Origin: Bacteroidales bacterium UBA3543
GTDB lineage: Bacteria; Bacteroidota; Bacteroidia; Bacteroidales; UBA932
Assembly (NCBI GenBank): GCA_002376715.1
Contig: DFOK01000113.1
Coordinates: forward strand, 1-17,977
Direction of reading: 5' to 3'
Length of the DNA: 17,977 nt
Notes under the pieces: generated by a model
What the model saw: only the letters and a program-made list of their open reading frames with translations
Database searches by the model: none
Told to the model about the DNA's origin: nothing
Translations under genes and position numbers: made by a program
Part shown: positions 1 to 7,475 of the stretch, piece after piece
Layout: each line of letters opens with the position of its first letter
Position numbering within the stretch: position 1 is the stretch's first letter

Positions 1-739
1 TATATGTTCCTTTGCTGCAGCGTACTCTGATGGTTGCGTTGGGACGTGTGCCATCGCTCTTGTCGCTGGAGTGCTGATAAAAATGTTTTCCACTTGGATA
101 TGTATTCCTAATGCTTTCTTCTTCATTTTCTTCCGATTCTGAGTCCCTGCCGGTGGCCTTAGAAAATGAGAGAAGTTCGATTTCGGTGATGTTGACCAGG
201 GACTTGCGCAGTTTCACCTCCTCACCGATACGCGCATATTCGTAAGCCCGCAAACCATCTACAACCTTTGCGGAAAATAGAGGCGGCACCTGCAGTTGCT
301 CACCTATAAAATCTTTCAGCGCTTCTGACACCATCTCTTCCGTAATATGTTCGAAAGGATAGTAGTTGTCAATTTCCTGTTCCAGATCAAAAGAGGGGGT
401 GGTCGCACCAAACTCTATTGTAGCCACATACTCCTTTTCGTGGGATTGCAGCTCTTCGGCTACCTTGGTTGCCTTGCCCACGCATACGATCAGCAGGCCG
501 GTTGCCAACGGATCGAGCGTGCCTGCATGGCCTACTTTGATTTTTTTCTGTTTGAAATGTTTCTGGATTTGGAATTTGATCTTTCGTACTACATCGGCGG
601 AGGTCCACCGATAGGGCTTGTCAACCGGGATTACTATGCCTTCCGGATATTCGTCGATAGAGGCAGTAAGGTGCTCTGCGAAAAAACCGGAGAGCGATTC
701 ATTCTCTACATTACATCCTTCCAGTATATAAAAACCCAT
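1..739 (-). CDS. truB: tRNA pseudouridine(55) synthase TruB, 3' end cut by window edge
   Basis: The reading frame is open from an ATG at 739 to the left edge: 246 codons with no stop, so the C-terminus is missing. TruB isomerises U55 of the tRNA T-loop to pseudouridine in the cytoplasm. The family signature GHAGTLDPLATG is at residues 70-81 with catalytic Asp76. The KP-x-x-WTS motif (41-47), PPLFSAKVVDG (152-162) and CSKGTY (241-246) also match. Two things are odd. About 25 extra residues precede the usual start near VDKP. An acidic, Ser-rich stretch of roughly 35-40 residues (about 195-234) sits before the CSKGTY strand, where most bacterial TruB proteins have a short turn. The start lies 2 bp after the rpiB stop, with no clear ribosome site. 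It is the last visible gene of the long operon. Confidence 0.95.
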   Translation of the reverse strand, partial: MGFYILEGCNVENESLSGFFAEHLTASIDEYPEGIVIPVDKPYRWTSADVVRKIKFQIQKHFKQKKIKVGHAGTLDPLATGLLIVCVGKATKVAEELQSHEKEYVATIEFGATTPSFDLEQEIDNYYPFEHITEEMVSEALKDFIGEQLQVPPLFSAKVVDGLRAYEYARIGEEVKLRKSLVNITEIELLSFSKATGRDSESEENEEESIRNTYPSGKHFYQHSSDKSDGTRPNATIRVRCSKGTY

Positions 740-741
740 AT

Positions 742-1179
742 TTAGCTACTAACTGCGATTTTGTCAACCCTACGTTTATGCCTTCCACCTTCGAATTCTG
801 CGGACAAAAAACTTTTGACAATCTCCAAAGCAAGTTCTTGGGAGATAAATCTGGCCGGAAGCGAAAGAACATTTGCATCATTGTGCTGACGTGCCAGAGC
901 ACCGAGTTCGGGATTCCAGCAAAGCGCTGCACGGACGCCTTGATGCTTGTTGAGTGTCATTGCAATTCCGTTACCGGAACCGCATATGGCTATGCCACAT
1001 TCCACTTCTCCACATTCCAAAGCCTCCGCTAAAGGATGGGCAGTGTCGGGATAGTCCATGCTATCGTTAGAATGGGTGCCGAAATCGATAATTTCGTACC
1101 TCATCGATTTGAGATAGGGTTTAAGGAACTCTTTGAGTTCAAATCCGGCGTGGTCAGATGCCATTCCAATAGTTACCAT
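742..1179 (-). CDS. rpiB: Ribose-5-phosphate isomerase B (RpiB/LacAB family)
   Basis: 145 residues, the usual length for RpiB. It interconverts ribose 5-phosphate and ribulose 5-phosphate in the non-oxidative pentose phosphate pathway, supplying ribose for nucleotides. Visible motifs: ASDHAG (7-12) near the substrate phosphate, the CGSGNGIA loop with catalytic Cys66, RQHNDANVL (97-105) and the C-terminal GGRHKRRVDKI typical of the family. The allose 6-phosphate or galactose 6-phosphate isomerase relatives are less likely because the cysteine loop and context fit RpiB. ATG at 1179 follows the gltX stop by 15 bp and has no Shine-Dalgarno sequence. truB starts 2 bp after its stop. rpiB is not a usual member of dcw clusters. 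Confidence 0.93.
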   Translation of the reverse strand: MVTIGMASDHAGFELKEFLKPYLKSMRYEIIDFGTHSNDSMDYPDTAHPLAEALECGEVECGIAICGSGNGIAMTLNKHQGVRAALCWNPELGALARQHNDANVLSLPARFISQELALEIVKSFLSAEFEGGRHKRRVDKIAVSS

Positions 1180-1194
1180 AATTGTATATTATTG

Positions 1195-2745
1195 TCAGCC
1201 CAAACGGGCGGTTGCGTTGCTGATCCGTTGTGAGACCTCCTCCTTGCCGAGGATTTCCATAATATCCGCCACTCCGGGACCGGAACTGCGACCTACCAGG
1301 AATAGGCGAAGTGTGTTCATTACCTTACCCATGCCCCAACCATTGGTTCTGATCAGATTCTCCAGTTTCTCCTCAATTACATTTTTGGAGAAGGGCTCCA
1401 AACCCTCTAAAAACTTCGCAACCTGCGGAATAATCTCCTTAATGTCATCTTTCCAGAATTTGTTTACTCCCGCAGGATCATACTCTTCCGGTGCTTCGAA
1501 AAGAAAATCGCACAGACTCCGGAATTCATGTACAAAATAGGCCCTATCCCTGATGAGTTCCACTGCTGCACCTACATACATGTCGTCAAATGCAGCCAGA
1601 CGTTCTCCCTCAATTGCCCTGAAAGCTTCTACAAGTTCTTGTGTGCTCTTTCTGCGGAGATATTCCTGATTGTACCATTTTGCCTTGTCGTGATTGAATC
1701 TGGCTCCGGATTTGACTACTCTTTCAAGCGAGAATACTCCCACCAGTTCATCGAGGGTGAAAATTTCTTGTTCAGTGCCGGGATTCCAACCCAGAAATGC
1801 CAGAATGTTGATAAATGCTTCAGGAAAATAGCCATCCTCACGATAGCCGTGCGAAATCTCACCATCGCTATTTATCCACTGTAGCGGAAATACCGGAAAT
1901 CCCAATCTGTCGCCATCCCTTTTGCTGAGTTTGCCTTTGCCGTCCGGCTTGAGCAGCAGCGAGAGGTGAGCAAATTGCGGTCGGCTCTTATCCCACCCGA
2001 ATGCTTCGTAGAGCAAATAGTGAAGAGGAAGTGAAGGAAGCCATTCTTCGCCCCGGATCACCTCCGTAATCTCCATAAGATGATCGTCAACAATATTGGC
2101 CAGGTGATAGGTGGGAAGTTCGTCGGCTCTTTTCCAGAGCACCTTATCATCCAGGGTGGAGGTGTTGACCTCGATATCGCCTCTTATAAGGTCGTTCATC
2201 TTCACTACTCTGTTTTCAGGAATTTTAAATCTGATGGTCCATCCGCTCTCTTCAGATAGACGGCGCTTTACCTCCTCGGCAGGAAGTGTAAGTGAGTTTT
2301 TAAGTGAGGTACGTGACTTGTAGTTGTATATAAAACTGCTCTTTTCGGATTCGGCCTCTTTTCTGAGTTTCTCAAGCTCCTCCGGTGTGTCAAATGCATA
2401 ATAGGCACTTCCCTTTGCTACAAGTTGTTCTGCATATTTGCGATAGATGTGTTTGCGCTGAGATTGTCTGTATGGTGCGTGAGGATGCTCTGCAGAGGGG
2501 GTTTCCACTATATTTCCATCTTTGTCCACACCTTCGTCAGGGAGTATGCCACACCATTGGAGCGATTCGATTACATACTCTTCAGAGCCGGGAACGAACC
2601 TTTGGGAGTCGGTATCTTCTATTCTCAATATGAATTTTCCCCCTGCCTGTTTAGCGTAAAGATAGTTGTATAGTGCAGTCCTGACACCGCCCATATGGAG
2701 CGGTCCGGTAGGACTCGGTGCAAAGCGTACTCTTCTTTGTGTCAT
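1195..2745 (-). CDS. gltX: Glutamyl-tRNA synthetase
   Basis: 516 residues from ATG 2745. It charges tRNA-Glu with glutamate in the cytoplasm and is a class I aminoacyl-tRNA synthetase. The HIGH-type motif is HMGG at 17-20 within FAPSPTGPLHMGG. RIEDTDSQRF is at 41-50, the conserved LPTYHLANIVDDHLM at 210-224, and the KMSKS-type motif KLSKR at 272-276. The C-terminal part is the helical anticodon-binding domain. An alternative GTG one codon upstream (2748) was rejected because the ATG overlaps the ftsZ stop in a TGATG junction, a typical re-initiation arrangement. Position directly behind ftsZ is unusual. A promoter-like sequence inside ftsZ (2907-2937) could give the gene its own transcript. 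Confidence 0.96.
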   Translation of the reverse strand: MTQRRVRFAPSPTGPLHMGGVRTALYNYLYAKQAGGKFILRIEDTDSQRFVPGSEEYVIESLQWCGILPDEGVDKDGNIVETPSAEHPHAPYRQSQRKHIYRKYAEQLVAKGSAYYAFDTPEELEKLRKEAESEKSSFIYNYKSRTSLKNSLTLPAEEVKRRLSEESGWTIRFKIPENRVVKMNDLIRGDIEVNTSTLDDKVLWKRADELPTYHLANIVDDHLMEITEVIRGEEWLPSLPLHYLLYEAFGWDKSRPQFAHLSLLLKPDGKGKLSKRDGDRLGFPVFPLQWINSDGEISHGYREDGYFPEAFINILAFLGWNPGTEQEIFTLDELVGVFSLERVVKSGARFNHDKAKWYNQEYLRRKSTQELVEAFRAIEGERLAAFDDMYVGAAVELIRDRAYFVHEFRSLCDFLFEAPEEYDPAGVNKFWKDDIKEIIPQVAKFLEGLEPFSKNVIEEKLENLIRTNGWGMGKVMNTLRLFLVGRSSGPGVADIMEILGKEEVSQRISNATARLG

Positions 2746-3974
2746 CACTCAATCTGTTTTAGTCTTTGTTTTTGCAGCATCATTTCCCTTCTGGTCAATG
2801 CGGGCTCCGACTCAAGTTCGCCGATATTCTGTGGATTATCTGTAATCAACGCCGGTATGCCGGTTATCATCTCCTTTTTGGTAATTTGAGATTCGATATC
2901 GGGGCACAAAGGTACGCCTCTTTTATTATTTGTCAAATCATATTTGACCTCAATTCTATTGTTTTTCAACGCATCTTCGCTGATGATGGGCAGCTGGGTC
3001 ATCTCGAATCCGGTAGCGATGATGGTCACTCCGATGTTCTCTCCCATTTCATCGTTCTGTACGAGGCCCATCTTGGAATTGAGTTCGGGGTTGGTAAGTT
3101 CCTTGATGTACTCCATCAGGGCTGTTACTTCACTTCCATGAATGACGTGTTCTCCACTGGATGTTGTAATGTTGACCAAAGCTCTTTTTGCTGTTTTCAG
3201 GTCAAGCTGGTTGAGCAGGGGAGATGTGAGGGCCATTTCCACAGCTTTACTGACCCTATCATTGCCGGAAGCGATGCCTATTCCCATTAAGGAGACATTG
3301 CTGTTCTGCATTATTTTCTTGACATCGGCAAAGTCCATATTGATTTTGCCCCGGACAGTGATGATTTCGGCGATGCTCTTTACTGCAATAGCCAATACTT
3401 CATCGGCTTTGGGAAGCAGTGTCAGAATATCCAGTTCAGCATATATATCGAAGAGTTTTTCATTATCGATGATAAGGAGACTGTCCACATGCCTGTATAG
3501 TTCCCTCACTCCTTCGATAGCTCTGAAGAGCACTTCGTTGCCGAGAAAACGCGCCGGGAGAGTCACCACTCCTACTGTCAGGATACCTTTGGTCCTGGCG
3601 ATTTCAGCTATGACGGGAGCTGCTCCCGTGCCTGTACCGCCACCCATGCCCGCGGCTATAAAGAGCATCTGAGTATTACCGCCCAGATGTTCCTCTATTG
3701 CCTCTCTGGACTCGAGCGCAGACTTTCTGCCTATGGTCGCATCTTGTCCGGCTCCAAGACCTTTTGTCAATATTCCTCCGATCTGGAGTTTTACCGGTAC
3801 CGTGCTTCCGTCGAGAGCCTGTCTGTCAGTGTTACACACTACAAAATCCACCTGCTCTATCTGTTGTGAATACATATATTGTACGGCATTGCTGCCGCCG
3901 CCCCCAACACCTATTACCTTTAAAATGTTGTTTGAGCCCCTGGGCCAATTTTTTGGTATTAATGTTCCTTCCAT
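2745..3974 (-). CDS. ftsZ: Cell division protein FtsZ (tubulin-like GTPase)
   Basis: 409 residues from ATG 3974, one base after the ftsA stop. In-frame starts at 3989 (ATG) and 3998 (GTG) lie inside ftsA, and the chosen start gives the usual short lead before KVIGVGGGG (19-27). FtsZ polymerises into the cytoplasmic Z-ring that recruits the divisome. The tubulin signature GGGTGTG is at 111-117 and the T7 catalytic loop NMDFAD at 212-217, so GTP hydrolysis should be intact. Oddities: the segment usually reading PF-x-FEG is PARFLGN (140-146). The tail ends about 15 residues after the ESEPALTRR motif (388-396), seemingly shorter than in many Bacteroidales. The tail is basic (QKQRLKQIE). The stop overlaps the gltX ATG by one base. 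Confidence 0.97.
   Translation of the reverse strand: MEGTLIPKNWPRGSNNILKVIGVGGGGSNAVQYMYSQQIEQVDFVVCNTDRQALDGSTVPVKLQIGGILTKGLGAGQDATIGRKSALESREAIEEHLGGNTQMLFIAAGMGGGTGTGAAPVIAEIARTKGILTVGVVTLPARFLGNEVLFRAIEGVRELYRHVDSLLIIDNEKLFDIYAELDILTLLPKADEVLAIAVKSIAEIITVRGKINMDFADVKKIMQNSNVSLMGIGIASGNDRVSKAVEMALTSPLLNQLDLKTAKRALVNITTSSGEHVIHGSEVTALMEYIKELTNPELNSKMGLVQNDEMGENIGVTIIATGFEMTQLPIISEDALKNNRIEVKYDLTNNKRGVPLCPDIESQITKKEMITGIPALITDNPQNIGELESEPALTRREMMLQKQRLKQIE
2907..2937 (-). promoter_or_regulatory. Candidate Bacteroidetes-type promoter inside ftsZ, facing gltX
   Basis: On the minus strand, TTTG (2937-2934) is followed after exactly 19 bp by TACCTTTG (2914-2907). This matches the Bacteroidetes housekeeping promoter pattern of a -33 TTTG and a -7 TAnnTTTG. 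The predicted start would lie near 2900, leaving a leader of about 155 nt before the gltX ATG at 2745. In a by-eye scan of the minus strand I found only four TAnnTTTG matches, and this is the only one with a -33 TTTG at about 19 bp. It lies in coding DNA, so chance remains possible. Confidence 0.45.
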
Positions 3975-3975
3975 A

Positions 3976-5319
3976 TCAGCAATTGTCATTGTTTTCACCG
4001 AAAATTCCTTCGAATAGGGTACCTAATCCCCTTTTCTGACCTTTGTTACCTCCTGCTTTTCTACCGCCGGATTCTTTTTTTCCTTTGACTTCATTTGTAT
4101 CTGTTTCCATCTCAGTTTCAGTTTCAGTCTCATTCATCTTCATTTTCTCAATTTCCGAATAGGAGAGTTTGTTGGAAAAACCCTCCAGCAGAAGTCCGAC
4201 GACTGTAGAAGAAAATGTATCTTGTGCTTGCTCGTGCGAATCTACCGTGATACAGCCTCTGGGTGCTGCAAGACGTGTTTTTTTGCCCAGAAATACCTTT
4301 GCAAGATCCAGAAAACCTTCGAGATAGCAAGTGCCGCCGGTTATCACAACTCCGGCAGGGAGTTTCCCTTGTAATTCATTTTCCTCTTTTACATATTTGA
4401 TTGCCTCGAGGATCTCGCTGGTGCGGGCCTCGATAATGCTTGTGAGTTTGGCAAGCGACACTTCATCTTCGATGATGCCGTCATTTCCCCTAAGGACCAG
4501 TTTTTTGTCCTCAGGTGTGAACTCTTCGACACAGCAACCGTGTTTCAGTTTAATCAATTCGGCCCATTTGGGGCTTATCGAGGTTACGGTCTGGATATCA
4601 ACCGAAATGGATTCTCCTCCGAAGGGGATGATCCGCACATCGGTTACGACTCCTTTTCTGACAACGGCAATCTGTGTCAGGCCGCGCCCAATATCCACCA
4701 GCATCACTCCGTTTTCCATCTCTGCTTCAGTAAGCACGGCTCTTGCGGAAGCTATGGGCGAGAGCACGATTTTGGAGATTTCCACACCACATGCAGAGAG
4801 TACCTTTTTGCATCTGGAGAGCAGTGTTGCCTTGCCGTGGAATATTTTATAATATGCCTTGAGGTTTTTTCCGGAAGTTCCGATAATCTCATGCTGTTGG
4901 TATCCCGTCAAATCATCAATGTCGTATTTTTGCGGAATAACAGCATAAATCATATTGGCTTCATCTACGGAATATTTGTATCGTTCACGGCGGTAATTTT
5001 CCAGTTCTTCTGCAGAAACATACTTACTGCTATTATTTCTGATGATTGTGCTTGTAATCTCCTCGCAATAGAGAAATTTTCCGCTGATATTGATTGCTGC
5101 CCTGTCAATACTTTCTCCAATATCGGCTGATGCAGCTCCAAGTGCCGCTTTGAGGGCTTCAATTACCCTGCCCTCGTTGACTATCTCCCCGTTTTTTATA
5201 CCATTTGGAAGGGGGGAACTGTGAAATGAGACCACCTTTATGCCGTCTGAAGTCTTTTTCCCGACTGCCACGGCAACTTTAGATGATCCGAAATCGATCG
5301 CTGTAATAAAATCGCTCAT
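3976..5319 (-). CDS. ftsA: Cell division protein FtsA (actin-like Z-ring anchor)
   Basis: 447 residues from ATG 5319, chosen over an upstream TTG (5337) because it has an AAGGAG site 4 nt away. FtsA tethers FtsZ to the membrane and signals to the septal synthases. The actin-fold phosphate-1 loop AIDFGSSKVAV is at 7-17, an SHS2 (1C) domain follows at about 80-160, and the adenosine motif ITGGTCYLEG is at 326-335. The phosphate-2 loop, usually DIGGGTTD, reads DIGRGLTQ (209-216), so its last Asp is Gln. After about residue 395 comes an acidic ET-rich repeat, a basic Gly/Lys-rich stretch (412-430) and a short amphipathic end, GLGTLFEGIFG (431-441), the expected membrane-targeting helix. ftsQ precedes by 8 bp and ftsZ follows by 1 bp. 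Confidence 0.95.
   Translation of the reverse strand: MSDFITAIDFGSSKVAVAVGKKTSDGIKVVSFHSSPLPNGIKNGEIVNEGRVIEALKAALGAASADIGESIDRAAINISGKFLYCEEITSTIIRNNSSKYVSAEELENYRRERYKYSVDEANMIYAVIPQKYDIDDLTGYQQHEIIGTSGKNLKAYYKIFHGKATLLSRCKKVLSACGVEISKIVLSPIASARAVLTEAEMENGVMLVDIGRGLTQIAVVRKGVVTDVRIIPFGGESISVDIQTVTSISPKWAELIKLKHGCCVEEFTPEDKKLVLRGNDGIIEDEVSLAKLTSIIEARTSEILEAIKYVKEENELQGKLPAGVVITGGTCYLEGFLDLAKVFLGKKTRLAAPRGCITVDSHEQAQDTFSSTVVGLLLEGFSNKLSYSEIEKMKMNETETETEMETDTNEVKGKKESGGRKAGGNKGQKRGLGTLFEGIFGENNDNC
4112..4129 (-). repeat. Three hexamer repeats in the FtsA linker
   Basis: Plus-strand units TCAGTT, TCAGTT, TCAGTC run head to tail. On the coding strand they read as ACTGAA-type codon pairs and give alternating Thr-Glu residues (about 397-402 of FtsA), with ETD-like copies beyond. 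Because the unit is 6 bp, slippage would change linker length without a frameshift. Confidence 0.7.
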
Positions 5320-5323
5320 ATAT

Positions 5324-5329
5324 CTCCTT
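5324..5329 (-). promoter_or_regulatory. Strong ribosome binding site of ftsA
   Basis: AAGGAG on the minus strand ends 4 nt before the ftsA ATG at 5319 and overlaps the TAA stop of ftsQ (5330-5328). It decides the ftsA start and is notable because Bacteroidota genes usually lack such sites. Confidence 0.8.
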
Positions 5330-6101
5330 ATTTGCAAATAATCTGTTTGTTATATTTGAGGTTGACGACATTGTGAGTGTTCCATCCATCTGCCGGAGCA
5401 ATTGTTTTATAGAATGTCGCCAATTTCTTAAATTTCTCATCGATGTTTCGGCAGTTGCCGAATATGATTTTATGATGACTCACACGTGACACGAGGCATA
5501 TATCGCCATTTTCTATGTATATCTGTTCAATGTTTTTGTTCCAATAGTCATTGCTGCTGATATAGTCGGTCAGGCGGAGAATGTCCTTTATCCATTCACC
5601 CTCTTTCCCTTCGGGTACGCCCATATATTCTCTACCCAGACGTAACGGAATGTCACCCGTAACAATAGGCACATTGTAGCTGTTTAGCAGGGGAAAAAGG
5701 AATCCGGTCCTATCTGCATAATAACCTTCGGTTTCATTTTCAAATCTTACAACAGGTTTTCTCTGGGTAACATCTATGTTCAGAGTGGTAGGGGAGGAAA
5801 AATAGACCTCGGATTTGAGTATCTCACCCCTGCCATCCAGCAATTTTTCTATCTTGGTAAGGTTTACTTTTTCACATTTCGAGCCTGTAACCTTTTCCGC
5901 TTTCTCCACCAGAGAAACTATCTCCTCGCGGCTGATGAGGTTGACTTTGAGAGAATCCTTGAAATTGACATTGATACCGCTGCATACCATTTCCGCAATG
6001 GCTTCCGTTTCCATTTCAGAAACAAAATAGAAGTAGGACACCATCACTCCCAGAAATAGGAGTGATATGAGTATTATCAGCAGTATCTTTTTTACCCTCA
6101 T
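5328..6101 (-). CDS. ftsQ: Cell division protein FtsQ (single-pass divisome protein)
   Basis: 257 residues. FtsQ is a bitopic inner-membrane protein that links early and late divisome components through its periplasmic domain. A short basic N-terminus (MRVKK) precedes one hydrophobic segment at about 5-27. The rest is hydrophilic and periplasmic, with a POTRA-like start (about 33-100) and a beta-rich domain that includes the V-x-QRKPVVRFEN region. Sequence identity to proteobacterial FtsQ is low, as usual in Bacteroidota, so the call depends on topology, length and position between murC and ftsA. Its ATG overlaps the murC stop by 4 bp (ATGA), with an AGGA 4 nt upstream. Its end carries the ftsA ribosome site. 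Confidence 0.88.
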   Translation of the reverse strand: MRVKKILLIILISLLFLGVMVSYFYFVSEMETEAIAEMVCSGINVNFKDSLKVNLISREEIVSLVEKAEKVTGSKCEKVNLTKIEKLLDGRGEILKSEVYFSSPTTLNIDVTQRKPVVRFENETEGYYADRTGFLFPLLNSYNVPIVTGDIPLRLGREYMGVPEGKEGEWIKDILRLTDYISSNDYWNKNIEQIYIENGDICLVSRVSHHKIIFGNCRNIDEKFKKLATFYKTIAPADGWNTHNVVNLKYNKQIICK

Positions 6102-7468
6102 TTTCCTACTCTTGCTTTTAATTCCTCTTCTATGGGCAATACAAACCTGTCAATGTCTCCGGCTCCGAAGGTGATCAGACACTCAAAATCCCTGTTACGG
6201 ATAGTCTCCATCAATTCCTCTTTGCTTATGAGTATTTTGTTCTCAAGTTGTACCTTGTCAAATATGACTTTAGATGTAACCCCTTCAATTGGGAGCTCCC
6301 TTGCCGGATAAATGGGAAGTAATATCAGTTCATCCAGCCCACTCAATGCGTCCGCAAATTCTTCAATGAAATCCCTTGTGCGTGAATATAGATGAGGCTG
6401 GAATATGCCGCAAAGCCGTTTCCCCTTGAATATGCCTCTTATGGAACTGATTGCATGACGCAGTTCATTTGGATGATGTGCATAATCGTCAATATAGGCA
6501 CACTGCGGGGTGTTTAGACGGATATCAAATCTTCTGCTTACCCCTTTGAAAGAGGCTAGAGCGCTTTTTAGTTTATCAGGAGTGATGCCGTGTAGTAGAG
6601 CAACAGCTGATGCAGCCACAGCATTCTCAACATTGACCCAACCTCGTATGCCCAGCGTGCAGTGCTCTATCTTTTCTTCGGGAGTATTGAGTGTAAAATC
6701 ATAAAAACCCTCATCCAGAGGCACAATATCCGAAGCATAAAAATCAGCCGGATTATCGTATGAATAGGTCAAAACCTTTGCCTTCACTCCTACCAATGAA
6801 ATCTTTACACCTTTTTTCAATACCAGAAATCCATCCTCCTTTACCTGAGATGCAAACTGAGCAAATGCCTCTTGCAGGTGGCTTCGGTCCAAATAAATAT
6901 CCAGATGGTCGGCATCAGCTGAGGTAATCACCGCGATATCGGGGTATAAATGCAGGAAAGACCTGTCAAACTCATCAGCCTCGGCTATCAGCACCGGGTT
7001 TGGACTCAGCAGCAGATTGGAGTCATAATTACGCGAAATACCACCCAAAAAAGCGTTACAACCCTCACCGGACTCTGTGAGAATATGGGCCAACAAAGTG
7101 CTTGTGGTGGTCTTGCCGTGCGTTCCGGCTACTGCCAGGCACTTCTGTCCGCGAGCAATTTCTCCCAATGCCTGAGACCTTTTGCATACGGTGTATCCTT
7201 GCTCCATCACATACCGCAACTCGCCCATATCATGAGGGATTGCCGGAGTATAGACTACAAAGGTATTCTCTTTGTCTGCCGGAATTGCGCTTATATCATC
7301 TTCATAGTGTATAGCAATGCCCTCTTTCTCAAGCTTTGCAGTGAGTGCGGAGGGAGTTTTGTCGTAACCGGAGACATTGTGTCCTCTATTGTGGAAGTAA
7401 CGTGCGATGGCGCTCATCCCTATGCCACCGATCCCTATGAAGTAGTAGTTCTTGTATCTTTTTTTCAT
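6098..7468 (-). CDS. murC: UDP-N-acetylmuramate--L-alanine ligase
   Basis: 456 residues from ATG 7468. The frame is open farther upstream into murG, but this start gives the family N-terminus MKKRYKNYYFIGIGGIGMSA and lies 7 bp after the murG stop. MurC adds L-alanine to UDP-MurNAc using ATP, the first step of the peptide stem, in the cytoplasm. Motifs: GIGGIGMSAIA (12-22) for the UDP part, P-loop AGTHGKTT (114-121), EADEFDRSFL (163-172), DYAHHP (328-333) and FQPHLYSRT (356-364). All ligase core residues expected of the Mur family appear present. It is translationally coupled to ftsQ through an ATGA overlap. No ddl gene lies between them, unlike in proteobacteria. Confidence 0.97.
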   Translation of the reverse strand: MKKRYKNYYFIGIGGIGMSAIARYFHNRGHNVSGYDKTPSALTAKLEKEGIAIHYEDDISAIPADKENTFVVYTPAIPHDMGELRYVMEQGYTVCKRSQALGEIARGQKCLAVAGTHGKTTTSTLLAHILTESGEGCNAFLGGISRNYDSNLLLSPNPVLIAEADEFDRSFLHLYPDIAVITSADADHLDIYLDRSHLQEAFAQFASQVKEDGFLVLKKGVKISLVGVKAKVLTYSYDNPADFYASDIVPLDEGFYDFTLNTPEEKIEHCTLGIRGWVNVENAVAASAVALLHGITPDKLKSALASFKGVSRRFDIRLNTPQCAYIDDYAHHPNELRHAISSIRGIFKGKRLCGIFQPHLYSRTRDFIEEFADALSGLDELILLPIYPARELPIEGVTSKVIFDKVQLENKILISKEELMETIRNRDFECLITFGAGDIDRFVLPIEEELKARVGK

Positions 7469-7475
7469 TTTTTTC

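Noticed and set aside
1180..1194. Possible promoter or terminator in the gltX-rpiB gap
   Set aside because: The gap is only 15 bp of AT-rich sequence with no hairpin and no TAnnTTTG.
3142..3672. Plus-strand open frame (176 codons) opposite ftsZ, and a similar one at 4331-4852 opposite ftsA
   Set aside because: Both are complete shadows of strongly conserved coding sequence and show biased composition expected of antisense frames.
7258..7265. TAnnTTTG match on the minus strand inside murC
   Set aside because: No TTTG or TTG lies at a suitable distance upstream, and about four such matches are expected by chance per strand in a window this size.
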